Source of the DNA: Paraprevotella sp.
Lineage (GTDB): Bacteria > Bacteroidota > Bacteroidia > Bacteroidales > Bacteroidaceae
Direction of reading: 5' to 3'
DNA: 64,000 bases
Assembly: GCA_017937925.1 (NCBI GenBank)
Contig: JAGBCQ010000012.1
Coordinates: 275,939-339,938 of the forward strand
The translations under genes were made by a program, and so were the position numbers. Positions 20,476 through 30,418 of this stretch are shown one piece after another. The notes beneath the pieces were generated by a model. The model did no database searches. It was given only the letters and a program-made list of their open reading frames with translations, and was not told the origin of the DNA. Every line of letters begins with the position of its first letter. The stretch's first letter is position 1.

Positions 20476-20676
20476 ATGGCAAATCTTAATCGTATCAAAG
20501 TAGTACTTGTTGAACAGCAAAAGACAGGTAAATGGTTGGCAGAACAAATGGGAAAATCCGCTTGTACAGTCAGCAAATGGTGTAGCAACTCCAGTCAGCC
20601 AGATTTGGCGACATTGGATAAAATTGCTACATTATTAAATGTGGATAGACGAGATTTGATTGCACCTTCTAAATAA
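20476..20676 (+). CDS. XRE-family HTH regulator, first gene of the hsd island
   Basis: The 66-aa protein is a single Cro/C1-type helix-turn-helix domain: LAEQMGKSACTVSKWCSN is the HTH and LDKIATLLNVDRRDLI the closing helices. Size and place resemble small controller proteins upstream of restriction-modification operons, so it probably delays or balances hsd expression. That role is inferred from context. It starts 27 bp after a perfect -7 box and precedes the DUF2971 gene by 72 bp. Confidence 0.85.
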   Translation: MANLNRIKVVLVEQQKTGKWLAEQMGKSACTVSKWCSNSSQPDLATLDKIATLLNVDRRDLIAPSK

Positions 20677-20748
20677 ATATAGTCAACCCAAATCCCTTTA
20701 TGTAAATATAAAGAAATCACAGAGGTAACTATATCTGAAATTAATAAT

Positions 20749-21513
20749 ATGGAACTAATCAAACTATATAAATATTTGGATGCAGATGGAGGGTTGGCGA
20801 TGTTGTCAAATGGCAATATCCAGTTTACTAATGCAACCAAATTGAATGACCCGTTTGATTGCCATCCCAGTTTGATTGATTTCTCGCAAGTGCCCATAGA
20901 AAGATCAAGAGCCTGGGGCAAGGAAGCTATCATGGATTTAGAATCTAATCGTTTCGAACGGAATAGAGATAATACATGGTTATGTAGCCTTTCCAAGAAC
21001 TATGATTCTTTATTAATGTGGAGTTATTATAACTGCCACAAAGGTATTTGCATTGGAATCGATATGGAGAAAGCAGATAAATATCTTTCTCGTATATGGG
21101 GTTCCATCATTTTAGGCTATATAAAGTTTGAAGTCCAATACAAAGACATTGTTGAGAAACCTGATTTCTTTAAAAGAAAACAAGATTTGTGGAGTTATCA
21201 GTTGTCAACCAAAGCAAAGGCCTGGGAACATGAACAGGAAGTACGTTTGGTAATTATTGATCCTTCAAGAATCTTTCCACATTATGTGCCAAAAGAATTT
21301 CAAAAGAAAGAAATTATTGATTACAAGGAAATAAGATTCATTCCTAAACTTGGTGATGAATGTTATGATTCGATTTATTTGGGAGTGAATATTAATGATG
21401 AGAAACGGACAGAAATCATAAAGGCAGCTAAGAACCTGAATCCAGACATCAAGATATACCAAATGAAAGTAGATGCAAACGCTTTCAAGTTACAAACAGA
21501 ACAAATCATTTGA
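20749..21513 (+). CDS. DUF2971 family protein
   Basis: The 254-aa sequence shows the DUF2971 pattern: LYKYLDADGG near the N terminus, FTNATKLNDPFDCHP, LWSYYNCHKGICIGIDM, and KAWEHEQEVRLV. The function of the family is not established. It is often found inside or beside defence and mobile regions, and the conserved polar residues suggest an enzyme. It ends 7 bp before the HsdM start codon, so it probably belongs to the same transcript as the type I system. No membrane segments are visible. Confidence 0.75.
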   Translation: MELIKLYKYLDADGGLAMLSNGNIQFTNATKLNDPFDCHPSLIDFSQVPIERSRAWGKEAIMDLESNRFERNRDNTWLCSLSKNYDSLLMWSYYNCHKGICIGIDMEKADKYLSRIWGSIILGYIKFEVQYKDIVEKPDFFKRKQDLWSYQLSTKAKAWEHEQEVRLVIIDPSRIFPHYVPKEFQKKEIIDYKEIRFIPKLGDECYDSIYLGVNINDEKRTEIIKAAKNLNPDIKIYQMKVDANAFKLQTEQII

Positions 21514-21520
21514 AAAGATT

Positions 21521-23326
21521 ATGACCAATATAAAGAAACTCGAAACCGAATTATGGGAGTCGGCCGATTTGCTCCGACAAGGTAGTAAACTTACCAGCAG
21601 CCAATATTGTATGCCGGTACTTGCCTTGTTATTCCTTCGCTATGCCTATAGCCGATTCAAGATGGTAGAAGCCGAAATCTTACAAAACAGACCATCAAGA
21701 GGAGGACGAGTGATGCCCGTCGAACCGAGTGACTTTGAAGCCAAGAGTGCCTTATATCTTCCTCGCGAAGCACAATACGACTATTTAGTGAATCTTCCCG
21801 AAAACATTGCTGATGCCGGATTGAAGACCAAGGACGGCCAAGATATCAACTCTTTGGGCGAAGCCGTGAACTATGCCATGCAATTGGTAGAGAGTCAGAG
21901 CGAACAACTTACGGGTATTTTACCTAAAAGCTATACTATGTTTGCCGACGACTTGCTCAGCGATTTGCTTCGTATCTTCAACAACAAGACCATCGACGAG
22001 GTGGGTGGTGATGTAATTGGTCGTATCTACGAATATTTCCTCTCAAAATTTGCCAAGGCAGTAGCTTCTGACGATGGCGTATTCTTCACGCCGAAGTCAT
22101 TAGTAAAGATGCTGGTCAATGTATTGGAGCCTACATCGGGCATTATGCTCGACCCAGCTTGTGGTTCGGGCGGTATGTTTGTGCAGACGGGTGATTTTGT
22201 GAATCATGCAGGATTGAACGCCAATACCCAAATGACTTTCTACGGTCAGGAAAAAGTGGAATACAATGCCCAACTTTGTTTGATGAACATGGCTGTTCAT
22301 GGATTGAATGGAAAGATTGTATCTGGCGATGAAGCCAATTCTTTCTATCACGATACCCACAACTTGGAAGGTAAGTGCGACTATGTGATGGCTAATCCTC
22401 CGTTTAATGTCGATAAAGTAAAGTCTGAATCAGCATGGGCAGCCGGTCGTTTGCCTTTTGGCTTGCCGGGTGTAAATGCCAAGAGTAAGGAGATAGGCAA
22501 TGCCAACTACCTTTGGATCAGTTATTTCTATGCCTACCTGAACGACCACGGGCGTGCAGGCTTCGTTATGGCAAGTTCAGCTACGGATAGTGCCAACAAA
22601 GACCGTGACATTCGTGAAAAATTGGTTCGTACAGGCGATGTGGATGTGATGGTGAGTGTAGGCAATAACTTTTTCTATACTCTTTCACTTCCTTGTTCGT
22701 TGTGGTTTTTTGATAAGAATAAACGTGCAGAAAATAGAGATAAAGTACTCTTTATTGATGCACGCAATTACTACACGGTAGTTGACCGTACACTTAATGA
22801 ATGGACCGAATGGCAGCTTCGCAATTTGCAAGCCATCGTACACCTATATCGTGGTGAAACAGAGAAATACCAAGCATTACTCAACGATTATAGACAAGTA
22901 TTGGGCGATATTACGGTAGCATCTGCCCAAGCAGCACTCGACAAGCAGAAATCCGAAGCTAAGGAAGCCATTGCTAATGCCTCCCGCAAGGACAAGAAAC
23001 GCATCGAGGCAGAAATGAAAGCCATTGAAGATGCGTTAGAAGATACTTTGGAAACCGCACGCCAATACGAATGGCTGACCGAGAAATTTGGCGAAGGAGA
23101 ATACAAGGATGTACTTGGCCTTTGTAAGATTGCCACTATTCAAGAGATTGAGGGAAAGAACTATTCGCTTACTCCGGGTGCTTACGTGGGTGTCGCAGAA
23201 GTCGAAGATGATGGCGTGGATTTCCACGAACGTATGAACGAAATTCATGCAGAACTCAAATGCTTGAACGACGAAGCCAACGTGCTGATGTGTGAGATAT
23301 TAAAAGGTTGGGAGGTATTGAAATGA
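21521..23326 (+). CDS. hsdM: Type I restriction-modification DNA methyltransferase subunit (N-6 adenine)
   Basis: The start is taken at ATG 21521 (MTNIKKLETELWESADLLRQ), the usual HsdM N terminus; this leaves 7 bp after the DUF2971 stop. The 601-aa product has the N-terminal helical HsdM domain (LTSSQYCMPVLALLFLRYAY) and SAM-binding motif I DPACGSGGMF near residue 211. The catalytic motif IV NPPF is near residue 292. A coiled-coil-rich C terminus (KSEAKEAIANASRKDKKR) is expected to contact HsdS. It methylates adenine in the sequence selected by HsdS and is part of the M2S and R2M2S complexes. Its stop overlaps the Fic start (ATGA). Confidence 0.96.
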   Translation: MTNIKKLETELWESADLLRQGSKLTSSQYCMPVLALLFLRYAYSRFKMVEAEILQNRPSRGGRVMPVEPSDFEAKSALYLPREAQYDYLVNLPENIADAGLKTKDGQDINSLGEAVNYAMQLVESQSEQLTGILPKSYTMFADDLLSDLLRIFNNKTIDEVGGDVIGRIYEYFLSKFAKAVASDDGVFFTPKSLVKMLVNVLEPTSGIMLDPACGSGGMFVQTGDFVNHAGLNANTQMTFYGQEKVEYNAQLCLMNMAVHGLNGKIVSGDEANSFYHDTHNLEGKCDYVMANPPFNVDKVKSESAWAAGRLPFGLPGVNAKSKEIGNANYLWISYFYAYLNDHGRAGFVMASSATDSANKDRDIREKLVRTGDVDVMVSVGNNFFYTLSLPCSLWFFDKNKRAENRDKVLFIDARNYYTVVDRTLNEWTEWQLRNLQAIVHLYRGETEKYQALLNDYRQVLGDITVASAQAALDKQKSEAKEAIANASRKDKKRIEAEMKAIEDALEDTLETARQYEWLTEKFGEGEYKDVLGLCKIATIQEIEGKNYSLTPGAYVGVAEVEDDGVDFHERMNEIHAELKCLNDEANVLMCEILKGWEVLK

Positions 23327-24366
23327 GTAAAGAAAGTCCATACGAAAAATTAATGGCTCTATTGGATGAGTATCATCGTCTGGGCATTGCTGAGCAGATA
23401 GACTATCAGAAGTTCTATCTCTACTCTCTGATTACGCATTCCACCGCCATCGAGGGAAGTACCGTAACGGAAATAGAGAATCAATTGCTATTTGATGAAG
23501 GTATCTCTGCCAAAGGAAGAAGTATTCAGGAGCAAATGATGAATCTTGATTTGAAGAACGCATACGAACATTCCATGCAGTTGGCACGCCAACATACCGA
23601 CTTCTCCGTAGAGATGCTGAAAGGATTGTCGGCATTGGTCATGAAGAATACCGGTAGCGAATACCATACCATGCAAGGTACATTTGATTCTTCTAAAGGC
23701 GACCTCCGTTTGTTGGGCGTAACAGCTGGTGTGGGGGGCAGTTCGTATATGAATTATCAAAAGGTACCGGCCAAATTAGAAGAATTCTGCCAACAACTGA
23801 ACGAGCGAAGAAAGACATTGTTGCTGAGCAATGATGTTATTGAAAAATATCTATTGAGTTTCTATGCTCATTTCCAGTTAGTAACCATCCATCCGTGGGT
23901 AGATGGCAATGGTCGTATGTCACGATTGGTGATGAACCATTTACAATACGAATTTGGCCTGATACCATCAAAAATCGTCAAAGAAGACAAAGCCGAATAT
24001 ATTCAGTCATTGGTAGATGCTCGTGAGCAAGAAACGTTGGCTCCTTATCGGGTGTTTATGGTAGAAGAGCATATCCGTAATTTGACCCGAGAAATAGAAT
24101 CATTCAAGAAATCGCAACTTGCTGACCCGATAAATCCGTCATTTGACCCGATAAAATCATCTTCTGACCCGATAAAAGATAAACTTTATCAGGCCATAGT
24201 GAAGGACAATACATTGAACTATGCTGCATATGCTGCTATGATTGGTGTATCCGAAGCTACCGTAAAACGTCGTTTGGGTGAATTGAAGAAGGAAGGTATC
24301 ATTACACGTGTTGGTAGTAATAAGAATGGACATTGGGAGATTGTAGGAAAGGAGGATGAAGTATGA
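23323..24366 (+). CDS. Fic-family adenylyltransferase with C-terminal winged helix, inside the hsd operon
   Basis: The start is the ATG at 23323 overlapping the hsdM stop. The 347-aa protein carries the Fic active-site loop HPWVDGNGRMSR (His190). It also has an N-terminal inhibitory motif STAIEGS (Ser40-Glu44-Gly45), so the AMP-transferase should be self-inhibited at rest. Residues about 268-285 form a linker of three DPI(K/N)-type repeats, encoded by copies of TGACCCGATAAA every 21 bp (24123, 24144, 24165). A winged-helix domain (IGVSEATVKRRLGELKKEG) follows. The family transfers AMP to hydroxyl side chains; the target here is unknown. Its place between hsdM and hsdS, with ATGA overlaps at both ends, implies co-translation with the methyltransferase complex. 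Confidence 0.93.
   Translation: MSKESPYEKLMALLDEYHRLGIAEQIDYQKFYLYSLITHSTAIEGSTVTEIENQLLFDEGISAKGRSIQEQMMNLDLKNAYEHSMQLARQHTDFSVEMLKGLSALVMKNTGSEYHTMQGTFDSSKGDLRLLGVTAGVGGSSYMNYQKVPAKLEEFCQQLNERRKTLLLSNDVIEKYLLSFYAHFQLVTIHPWVDGNGRMSRLVMNHLQYEFGLIPSKIVKEDKAEYIQSLVDAREQETLAPYRVFMVEEHIRNLTREIESFKKSQLADPINPSFDPIKSSSDPIKDKLYQAIVKDNTLNYAAYAAMIGVSEATVKRRLGELKKEGIITRVGSNKNGHWEIVGKEDEV
24123..24176 (+). repeat. 21-bp-period repeat in the Fic linker
   Basis: TGACCCGATAAA occurs at 24123, 24144 and 24165, encoding three DPI(N/K) units in a linker. The period is a multiple of three, so copy-number change would alter linker length without a frameshift. Confidence 0.85.
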
Positions 24367-25520
24367 GAAAAAAAGTTTGTATAGGCGATTTGGGTACTAT
24401 CGTAACAGGTAATACACCACCAAGGAATAGACCTGAATTATATGGGAATCATACTCCTTTTATTAAAGCTACAGATATATCAGAATCAGAAAAGTATACT
24501 TATAATCCCGAAGAATGTTATTCAGAAGAAGGATATAATAAGTATATTAAAAGCTTGATACCAAAAGGTTCTACATGTGTAGTAACAATTGGCTCAATTG
24601 GTAAAAAAATGACAATGGCTCATTGTGATTTGTTCATTAATCAAGCAATGAATGCCATTATCCCAAATGCTTGTTTTGATAGTGAGTATGTCTACTACGC
24701 AGTTAAGAATGTTTTAGGAAATATAAAGACACTTGATTCAGGTACTGCATCAGGACGAGAAAATGTTTCCAAATCAGCATTTTCAAAAATGGAGATTTGG
24801 GTTGAAGAAGAGTTGCCTATTCAACAACGAATCGCAACCATCCTTTCCCGTTACGATTCCTTGATAGAAAACTATCAAAAGCAAATAAAGCTATTAGAGG
24901 AATTCGCTCAACGTCTCTATAAGGAATGGTTCATTGACCTCCGTTTCCCAGGTCACGAAAACACCAAGATTGTGGATGGTGTACCTGAGGGGTGGGTGAA
25001 GAAAACATTAGATTCATTTTGTAATGTATTTACAGGAAAGAAAAATGCTAATCAAGGAGTATCTAATGGCAAATATAAGTTTTTTACTTGTGGTGATACA
25101 CCACTATTGATAAATAGTTATATTTATGATGGCCCTGCTATTATTATATCAGGAAATGGTTCTTATACAGGAAGAACAACTTTTTACGAAGGGAAATTTG
25201 ACTTATATCAAAGGACCTATGCATGTAGCATGAAAGATATGCAGGATGAAAATTTAATCTATGGGTTGTTTGAATTAGTAAAATGTGAATTAACCAATAA
25301 GATTTCAGGAGGTACACATGGTGCGGCAATTCCTTATATTGTAATGTCTGATGTGGCCAAGTTTGATTTTTTATATGAAGAAAATATTATGCGAAGATTT
25401 TCATTGAAAATGCAAAATATTCTTTCCCAATCCTTGAATTTAATAAATCAAATTCACCACATAACTGAAGCTCGTGATCGCTTGCTTCCCAAGTTGATGA
25501 GTGGAGAAATAAAAGTGTAA
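24363..25520 (+). CDS. hsdS: Type I restriction-modification specificity subunit
   Basis: The 385-aa protein has the two-TRD layout of HsdS. TRD1 (about residues 1-145, with FIKATDISESEKY) is followed by a central conserved helical spacer (LPIQQRIATILSRYDSLIEN, then LLEEFAQRLYKEWFIDLRFP). TRD2 begins with VPEGWVKKTLDSFC, and the closing conserved helix ends RDRLLPKLMSGEIKV. The TRD-coding parts are more A+T-rich than the spacer, as expected if TRDs are exchanged by recombination. The ATG overlaps the Fic stop. It determines the split recognition sequence of the system; the target cannot be read from the protein. No silent hsdS copy or recombinase was seen in the window. Confidence 0.93.
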   Translation: MRKKVCIGDLGTIVTGNTPPRNRPELYGNHTPFIKATDISESEKYTYNPEECYSEEGYNKYIKSLIPKGSTCVVTIGSIGKKMTMAHCDLFINQAMNAIIPNACFDSEYVYYAVKNVLGNIKTLDSGTASGRENVSKSAFSKMEIWVEEELPIQQRIATILSRYDSLIENYQKQIKLLEEFAQRLYKEWFIDLRFPGHENTKIVDGVPEGWVKKTLDSFCNVFTGKKNANQGVSNGKYKFFTCGDTPLLINSYIYDGPAIIISGNGSYTGRTTFYEGKFDLYQRTYACSMKDMQDENLIYGLFELVKCELTNKISGGTHGAAIPYIVMSDVAKFDFLYEENIMRRFSLKMQNILSQSLNLINQIHHITEARDRLLPKLMSGEIKV

Positions 25521-25538
25521 TTATATTAGTTTATATAT

Positions 25539-27221
25539 ATGAAACTAACAACGAATAATCAGAAATTGATAGACGAATGTATTCGTCTAGACTTGAGTGA
25601 AAATGATAATTTCACACAAGTGAATGAATATTTTGAGTTTTTTGCTTCGTCTATGGTCCTTAAAGATTATGACCTTTCTGATGATGATATATTTAATGGG
25701 ATAACAGGCAAAGGAAATGATGGAGGAATCGATGGCTTTTATTTGTTTGTGAATGGAGAATTAGTTACGGAAGATTTAGTAGAAGATATAAATATTCCAC
25801 GTGCTTGTCCAATAGATTTGATTATAGTGCAGGCAAAGTATGTTTCATCATTTGGTGAAGATGCAATATTGAAATGGAAAACAGCATCTTCAAACTTATT
25901 GGAGATGAAACCCTTAGACCAATATAAGAAGAGATATACAGAAAAGGTTATTGAGAATTTTACTTTATTTGGTAAAATTATAAAAAAGTCGATTCGCTTA
26001 CAATGTAAGTTACGTATTTCATATTATTATACTACATTAGGCCTAAGAAATGAAATACATCCAAATGTGATAGCACAGAAAGATGAATTAATTGGTATTG
26101 TTAATTCTATATATCCATCCGCAAATGTTACTGTTCATTTTTGGGATGCTGATCAGTTAATGGATACCTATAATAGATTGCCAAAAACATCTGTGAATAT
26201 TTCTTTTGCTGATCAACCGATATCTTTAGGAGCATCTGATATGGTGGCATTAGTTAATCTTGGAACATATTATAATTTCATAACAGATGAATCTGGAAAT
26301 CTTAATAAAAGATTCTTCGAGGCTAATGTTAGAGACTATCAAGGGACTAACTCTGTAAATAAGTCAATAGCAGAAACCCTTTATGCACCTGGTAATGAAG
26401 ATTTTTGGTGGCTAAATAATGGTGTTACTATTTTGGTGTCCAGTTTGTCGCGTGTTACCAGTAAAGAAATCGTTATAGAAAATCCCGAAATAGTTAATGG
26501 ACTTCAAACATCTAGAGAGATTTATAACTATTTTACAGGTAATGAAGATATGCTAGCTGCAGAAAAAAGAAATATTCTTGTAAGAATTATAAAGCCTGCA
26601 GATGAGGACTCTCGTGATAAAATAATTTTTGCGACAAATAACCAAACAAATATTCCACAATATTCTTTACGCGTAACAGACAACATTCATATACAAATAG
26701 AGCTTTATTTTAAAAGTAAGGGCTTATATTATGATAGACGAAAGAATTATTATAAGAATTTGCGTAAAAAGCCATCAGATATTATAGGAGTATCTTTTCT
26801 TGCACAATGTTTGATTTCAATAATTCTGAAGAAACCTGATTACGCACGAGCTCGTCCTTCAACATTATTAGCGGATGAAGCTATTTACAACCATTTATAT
26901 AGCGGAGAACAAGATCTAGAAGTTTACTATAAAGCAGCTATGATTGGCAAGATTGTAAAAACTACTTTAAATACTTCTCAATTATCAAAATCAGCTAAAA
27001 ATGATATCCTTTTTTATGTAATCTATGTTGTAGTTGCAAAAATGTTAGGTAAAACAGATATAAAGTTTGATGATCTATTAACTATTGATTTAACACTAGT
27101 GGATAGTGTTGCTGTAAATGATGCGATAATTATAGTTTATAGTAAATATACAGAAAAAGGAGCTTCTGGTAGTGTTGCCAAATCCTCGTCTTTTATTAAA
27201 GATATAATCGATACATTATAA
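25539..27221 (+). CDS. AIPR-family (abortive infection phage resistance) protein inside the hsd operon
   Basis: The 560-aa product shows the AIPR signature: NNGVTILVSSL, PEIVNGLQTSREI, and RIIKPADEDSRDKIIFATNN, then NIPQYSLR. The N-terminal quarter (GNDGGIDGFYLFVNGELV; LIIVQAKYVSSFGEDAILKW) has the D...Q-x-K pattern seen in AIPR and related putative nucleases, which suggests a restriction-like nuclease fold. The gene is distinctly more A+T-rich than hsdM and hsdR on either side, so it may have been acquired separately. It sits 18 bp after hsdS and 17 bp before hsdR, which implies co-expression. AIPR proteins have been linked to phage resistance; the mechanism here is unknown. Confidence 0.88.
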   Translation: MKLTTNNQKLIDECIRLDLSENDNFTQVNEYFEFFASSMVLKDYDLSDDDIFNGITGKGNDGGIDGFYLFVNGELVTEDLVEDINIPRACPIDLIIVQAKYVSSFGEDAILKWKTASSNLLEMKPLDQYKKRYTEKVIENFTLFGKIIKKSIRLQCKLRISYYYTTLGLRNEIHPNVIAQKDELIGIVNSIYPSANVTVHFWDADQLMDTYNRLPKTSVNISFADQPISLGASDMVALVNLGTYYNFITDESGNLNKRFFEANVRDYQGTNSVNKSIAETLYAPGNEDFWWLNNGVTILVSSLSRVTSKEIVIENPEIVNGLQTSREIYNYFTGNEDMLAAEKRNILVRIIKPADEDSRDKIIFATNNQTNIPQYSLRVTDNIHIQIELYFKSKGLYYDRRKNYYKNLRKKPSDIIGVSFLAQCLISIILKKPDYARARPSTLLADEAIYNHLYSGEQDLEVYYKAAMIGKIVKTTLNTSQLSKSAKNDILFYVIYVVVAKMLGKTDIKFDDLLTIDLTLVDSVAVNDAIIIVYSKYTEKGASGSVAKSSSFIKDIIDTL

Positions 27222-27238
27222 TTATAAATTAATTTACT

Positions 27239-30200
27239 ATGTCAAAAGACTACAGCGAAGACCAACTGATACAGAAAAGTGCAGCCGATTTGTTGGAAAA
27301 AGAACTTGGTTGGACCAGTGTGGTAGCATGGGATGCAGAGGTGCTTGGTGAAACTGGCACCTTGGGCAGAAAGAGCTATCATGAAGTGTTGCTTGTGCGT
27401 CATTTCAGCAAGGCGTTGAAGATGCTGAATCCGTGGATGACGGAGAAGCAGTTGGCCGAAGCGGTAGAACGGATGACAGAACGCATGAGCAGCCAAACAT
27501 TGATGCAAATCAACGAGGAGAAATATCAGTACATCAAGGATGGCATACCCGTAACCCGTACCAAACCGAATGGCGAAACAGAAGAGGTAAAGGCTAAAGT
27601 TATAGACTTTGCCTCACCGCAAAAGAATGAATTCATATGTGTACGAGAACTATGGGTATATGGTGCTTTGTACCGAAGAAGGGCTGATATCGTAGGTTTT
27701 GTAAATGGCATTCCCTTGCTCTTTATGGAGCTGAAGAACCACGATGTGGAGGTTGTGGATGCATTCAATAAAAACTATCGGGACTATCTGGATACCATAC
27801 CGCAACTGTTCCACCACAATGCATTCATCATGTTTAGCAACGGATTGGAAGCACGAGTGGGTACCATTGATTCGAAGTGGGAGTTCTTCCACGAATGGAA
27901 ACGACTCAACGAATCGGAAACCGGGTGCATCGAACTGCCTACCATGTTGCGTGGTATCTGCAAGAAAGAAAACTTCCTCGACCTGTTGGAGAACTTCATT
28001 CTATACGACCACTCGGACGGGCGTACGGTTAAGATTATGGCTCGCAACCACCAATATTTGGGAGTAAACCAGGCGGTAGAGATGTACAAGAACCGCGAGT
28101 ATGTCAATGGCAAGTTAGGCGTATTCTGGCACACGCAAGGTAGTGGAAAAAGTTATTCCATGGTGTTCTTGGCACAAAAGATTCGACGTAAGTTTGCCGG
28201 CTCGCCAACCATTGTGGTATTGACCGACCGCGAAGAATTGAATAAGCAAATTAGCGGAACATTTGAGAATTGCGGCATGTTGGGCAAAGTTAAGGCAGAA
28301 ATGTTTATCGCCCAAAGTGGTGAGGACCTGATAACCAAACTGAAAGGGAATCCATCATTTATCTTCTCGTTGATTCAGAAGTTTAACCGACCAGATGCAG
28401 AACCTATTTATCCCGACCACGACATTGTGGTAATCAGTGATGAAGCGCATCGCACACAGAATGGAATCTTTGCTGATAACCTGATGCACCTGTTGCCTAC
28501 GGCCAGCCGAATAGGATTCACGGGTACTCCTTTACTCTCCAACGACAATATCACAGCTCGTACCTTTGGTGGATATGTCAGTATTTACGACTTCAAGCGT
28601 GCGGTGGAAGATAAAGCTACTGTACCATTATATTATGAGAATCGGGGTGAGCGTTTGCAGGATTTGCAGAACCCTGAAATAAATGAAGAGATAGCAGCGG
28701 CCTTGGAACAGGCAGGCGATATGGATGCTTCGCAATTGGCAAAATTGGAACGGGAGTTTGCCAAGGAAGTGCATCTGCTTACGGCCAAGAAGCGTTTGCG
28801 TATCGTAGCCAAAGACTTTGTGCATCATTATAGTGACCTTTGGACATCAGGAAAGGCCATGATGGTGAGCTACAATAAAGTGACATGCGTACGGATGTAC
28901 GAGTATGTGCAGGAATATTGGCAAAAAGAAATAGCCGCATTGGAAAAACAGATTGCCGCATCCACATCCCAACAGGAGGTGCAGGAACTGAACCGCAAGC
29001 TCACATGGATGCAAGAAACGGAGATGGCAGTAGTGGTATCGCAAGAACAGAACGAGATACAGACCTTCCAGAAATGGGGATTGGATATACTGCCACATCG
29101 TAAAAAGATGGAAGATCGGGAGCTTGACAAAGAATTCAGGGATAAGGACAACAAAGTGAGGGTAGTATTCGTCTGTGCCATGTGGCTTACGGGTTTTGAT
29201 GTGAAAACACTATCGTGCCTGTACATCGACAAGCCAATGAAAGCACATACACTGATGCAGACCATTGCCCGTGCCAATCGTGTGGCAGAAGGTAAGACCA
29301 ATGGACTCATCATTGACTACATAGGTATCGTAAAGGCTCTTCGTCAGGCATTAGCCGACTATACTGCAAATCCTGAAGGAGGGGAAGGCGGAAATGACCC
29401 TACCATAGATAAGCAAGAACTGATAAAACATGTACACGAGGCGATAGCGGCCGCTACTGCTTTCTTAAAAGAGCATGAATTTGAATTACAGAATCTAATA
29501 GAAGCGGATAATTTCTATAAGTTATTCTTATTGAAAGAAGCTGCCAATGCTATGTGCGAAACGGCAGAGGTAAGAAAGACTTATTGTACTTATGCTACTA
29601 CCTTGCTAAAACTTTGGAAATACTTGGACCGTGAAGACATTACAGCAGAAATGAAGCAGCATAAAGATGCCATAGAGGCTATTTTCAAGGAATTGCAGAA
29701 GAAACGGAAACATGCGGACATCACAGATTTGAGTGTAGCCATCAATGACATTGTGAATGAACATATACAGATAGATGTTACCACGTTGAAAGATGATACA
29801 GCAGCTCGCCGTTTCGACATCAGTGGCATTAACTTCGATTTGCTCAGACGGGAGTTTGCCAAAAGCAAGGAAAGGAACTTGATACTAAAAGATATTCAAG
29901 AGTTGTTGCAGGAGCGCATCGCACAAATGTTGGCACAAAATCCTTCGCGCATCAACTTTTATGAGAAATATCAAAGCATCATCAACGAATATAATCAGGA
30001 ACAAAACCGCGTGAACATCGAAAGGACTTTTGAGGAGTTGATGCAACTGTCACACCAACTCACGGAAGAAGAGAAACGCTACGTCCGCGAAGGATTTGAA
30101 AATGATGAGCAACTCTCGATATACGATGTACTGATGAAAGAAAATCTTTCGAAAGAAGATATCAAGAAACTGAAAAAGGTCGCAGTGGAGCTATTGGCAA

Positions 30201-30388
30201 AGATTAAAAACCTGATAGAGACAATGGATCATCCTTTTGATAAGCAAGAAACAAAAGCGACAATCATCATTGCCATCCGTAATACGCTCTGGAGCGATTT
30301 ACCAGAAAGCTATTCTGATGAAAGCATCAACTACTATAGAGATGCCGTATATAACTATGTCAGCCAGCGGTATGGGGGGATTGCATAA
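27239..30388 (+). CDS. hsdR: Type I restriction enzyme motor/endonuclease subunit
   Basis: The 1049-aa protein is a full-length HsdR. The N-terminal PD-(D/E)xK nuclease is at about 140-166 (RRADIVGFVNGIPLLFMELK). The Walker A motif is HTQGSGKSYSM near residue 297, the DEAH box is VISDEAHR near 401, and motif III is GFTGTPLL. RecA-like domain 2 contains VVFVCAMWLTGFDVKTL and MQTIARANRV. The C-terminal helical HsdM-binding region follows. It translocates DNA by ATP hydrolysis and cleaves unmethylated DNA far from the site. The gene order hsdM-fic-hsdS-AIPR-hsdR is intact with no frameshift, so the system looks functional. Confidence 0.96.
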   Translation: MSKDYSEDQLIQKSAADLLEKELGWTSVVAWDAEVLGETGTLGRKSYHEVLLVRHFSKALKMLNPWMTEKQLAEAVERMTERMSSQTLMQINEEKYQYIKDGIPVTRTKPNGETEEVKAKVIDFASPQKNEFICVRELWVYGALYRRRADIVGFVNGIPLLFMELKNHDVEVVDAFNKNYRDYLDTIPQLFHHNAFIMFSNGLEARVGTIDSKWEFFHEWKRLNESETGCIELPTMLRGICKKENFLDLLENFILYDHSDGRTVKIMARNHQYLGVNQAVEMYKNREYVNGKLGVFWHTQGSGKSYSMVFLAQKIRRKFAGSPTIVVLTDREELNKQISGTFENCGMLGKVKAEMFIAQSGEDLITKLKGNPSFIFSLIQKFNRPDAEPIYPDHDIVVISDEAHRTQNGIFADNLMHLLPTASRIGFTGTPLLSNDNITARTFGGYVSIYDFKRAVEDKATVPLYYENRGERLQDLQNPEINEEIAAALEQAGDMDASQLAKLEREFAKEVHLLTAKKRLRIVAKDFVHHYSDLWTSGKAMMVSYNKVTCVRMYEYVQEYWQKEIAALEKQIAASTSQQEVQELNRKLTWMQETEMAVVVSQEQNEIQTFQKWGLDILPHRKKMEDRELDKEFRDKDNKVRVVFVCAMWLTGFDVKTLSCLYIDKPMKAHTLMQTIARANRVAEGKTNGLIIDYIGIVKALRQALADYTANPEGGEGGNDPTIDKQELIKHVHEAIAAATAFLKEHEFELQNLIEADNFYKLFLLKEAANAMCETAEVRKTYCTYATTLLKLWKYLDREDITAEMKQHKDAIEAIFKELQKKRKHADITDLSVAINDIVNEHIQIDVTTLKDDTAARRFDISGINFDLLRREFAKSKERNLILKDIQELLQERIAQMLAQNPSRINFYEKYQSIINEYNQEQNRVNIERTFEELMQLSHQLTEEEKRYVREGFENDEQLSIYDVLMKENLSKEDIKKLKKVAVELLAKIKNLIETMDHPFDKQETKATIIIAIRNTLWSDLPESYSDESINYYRDAVYNYVSQRYGGIA

Positions 30389-30418
30389 ATAAAGGAACTT
30401 TATAATATTGGTTTTATA

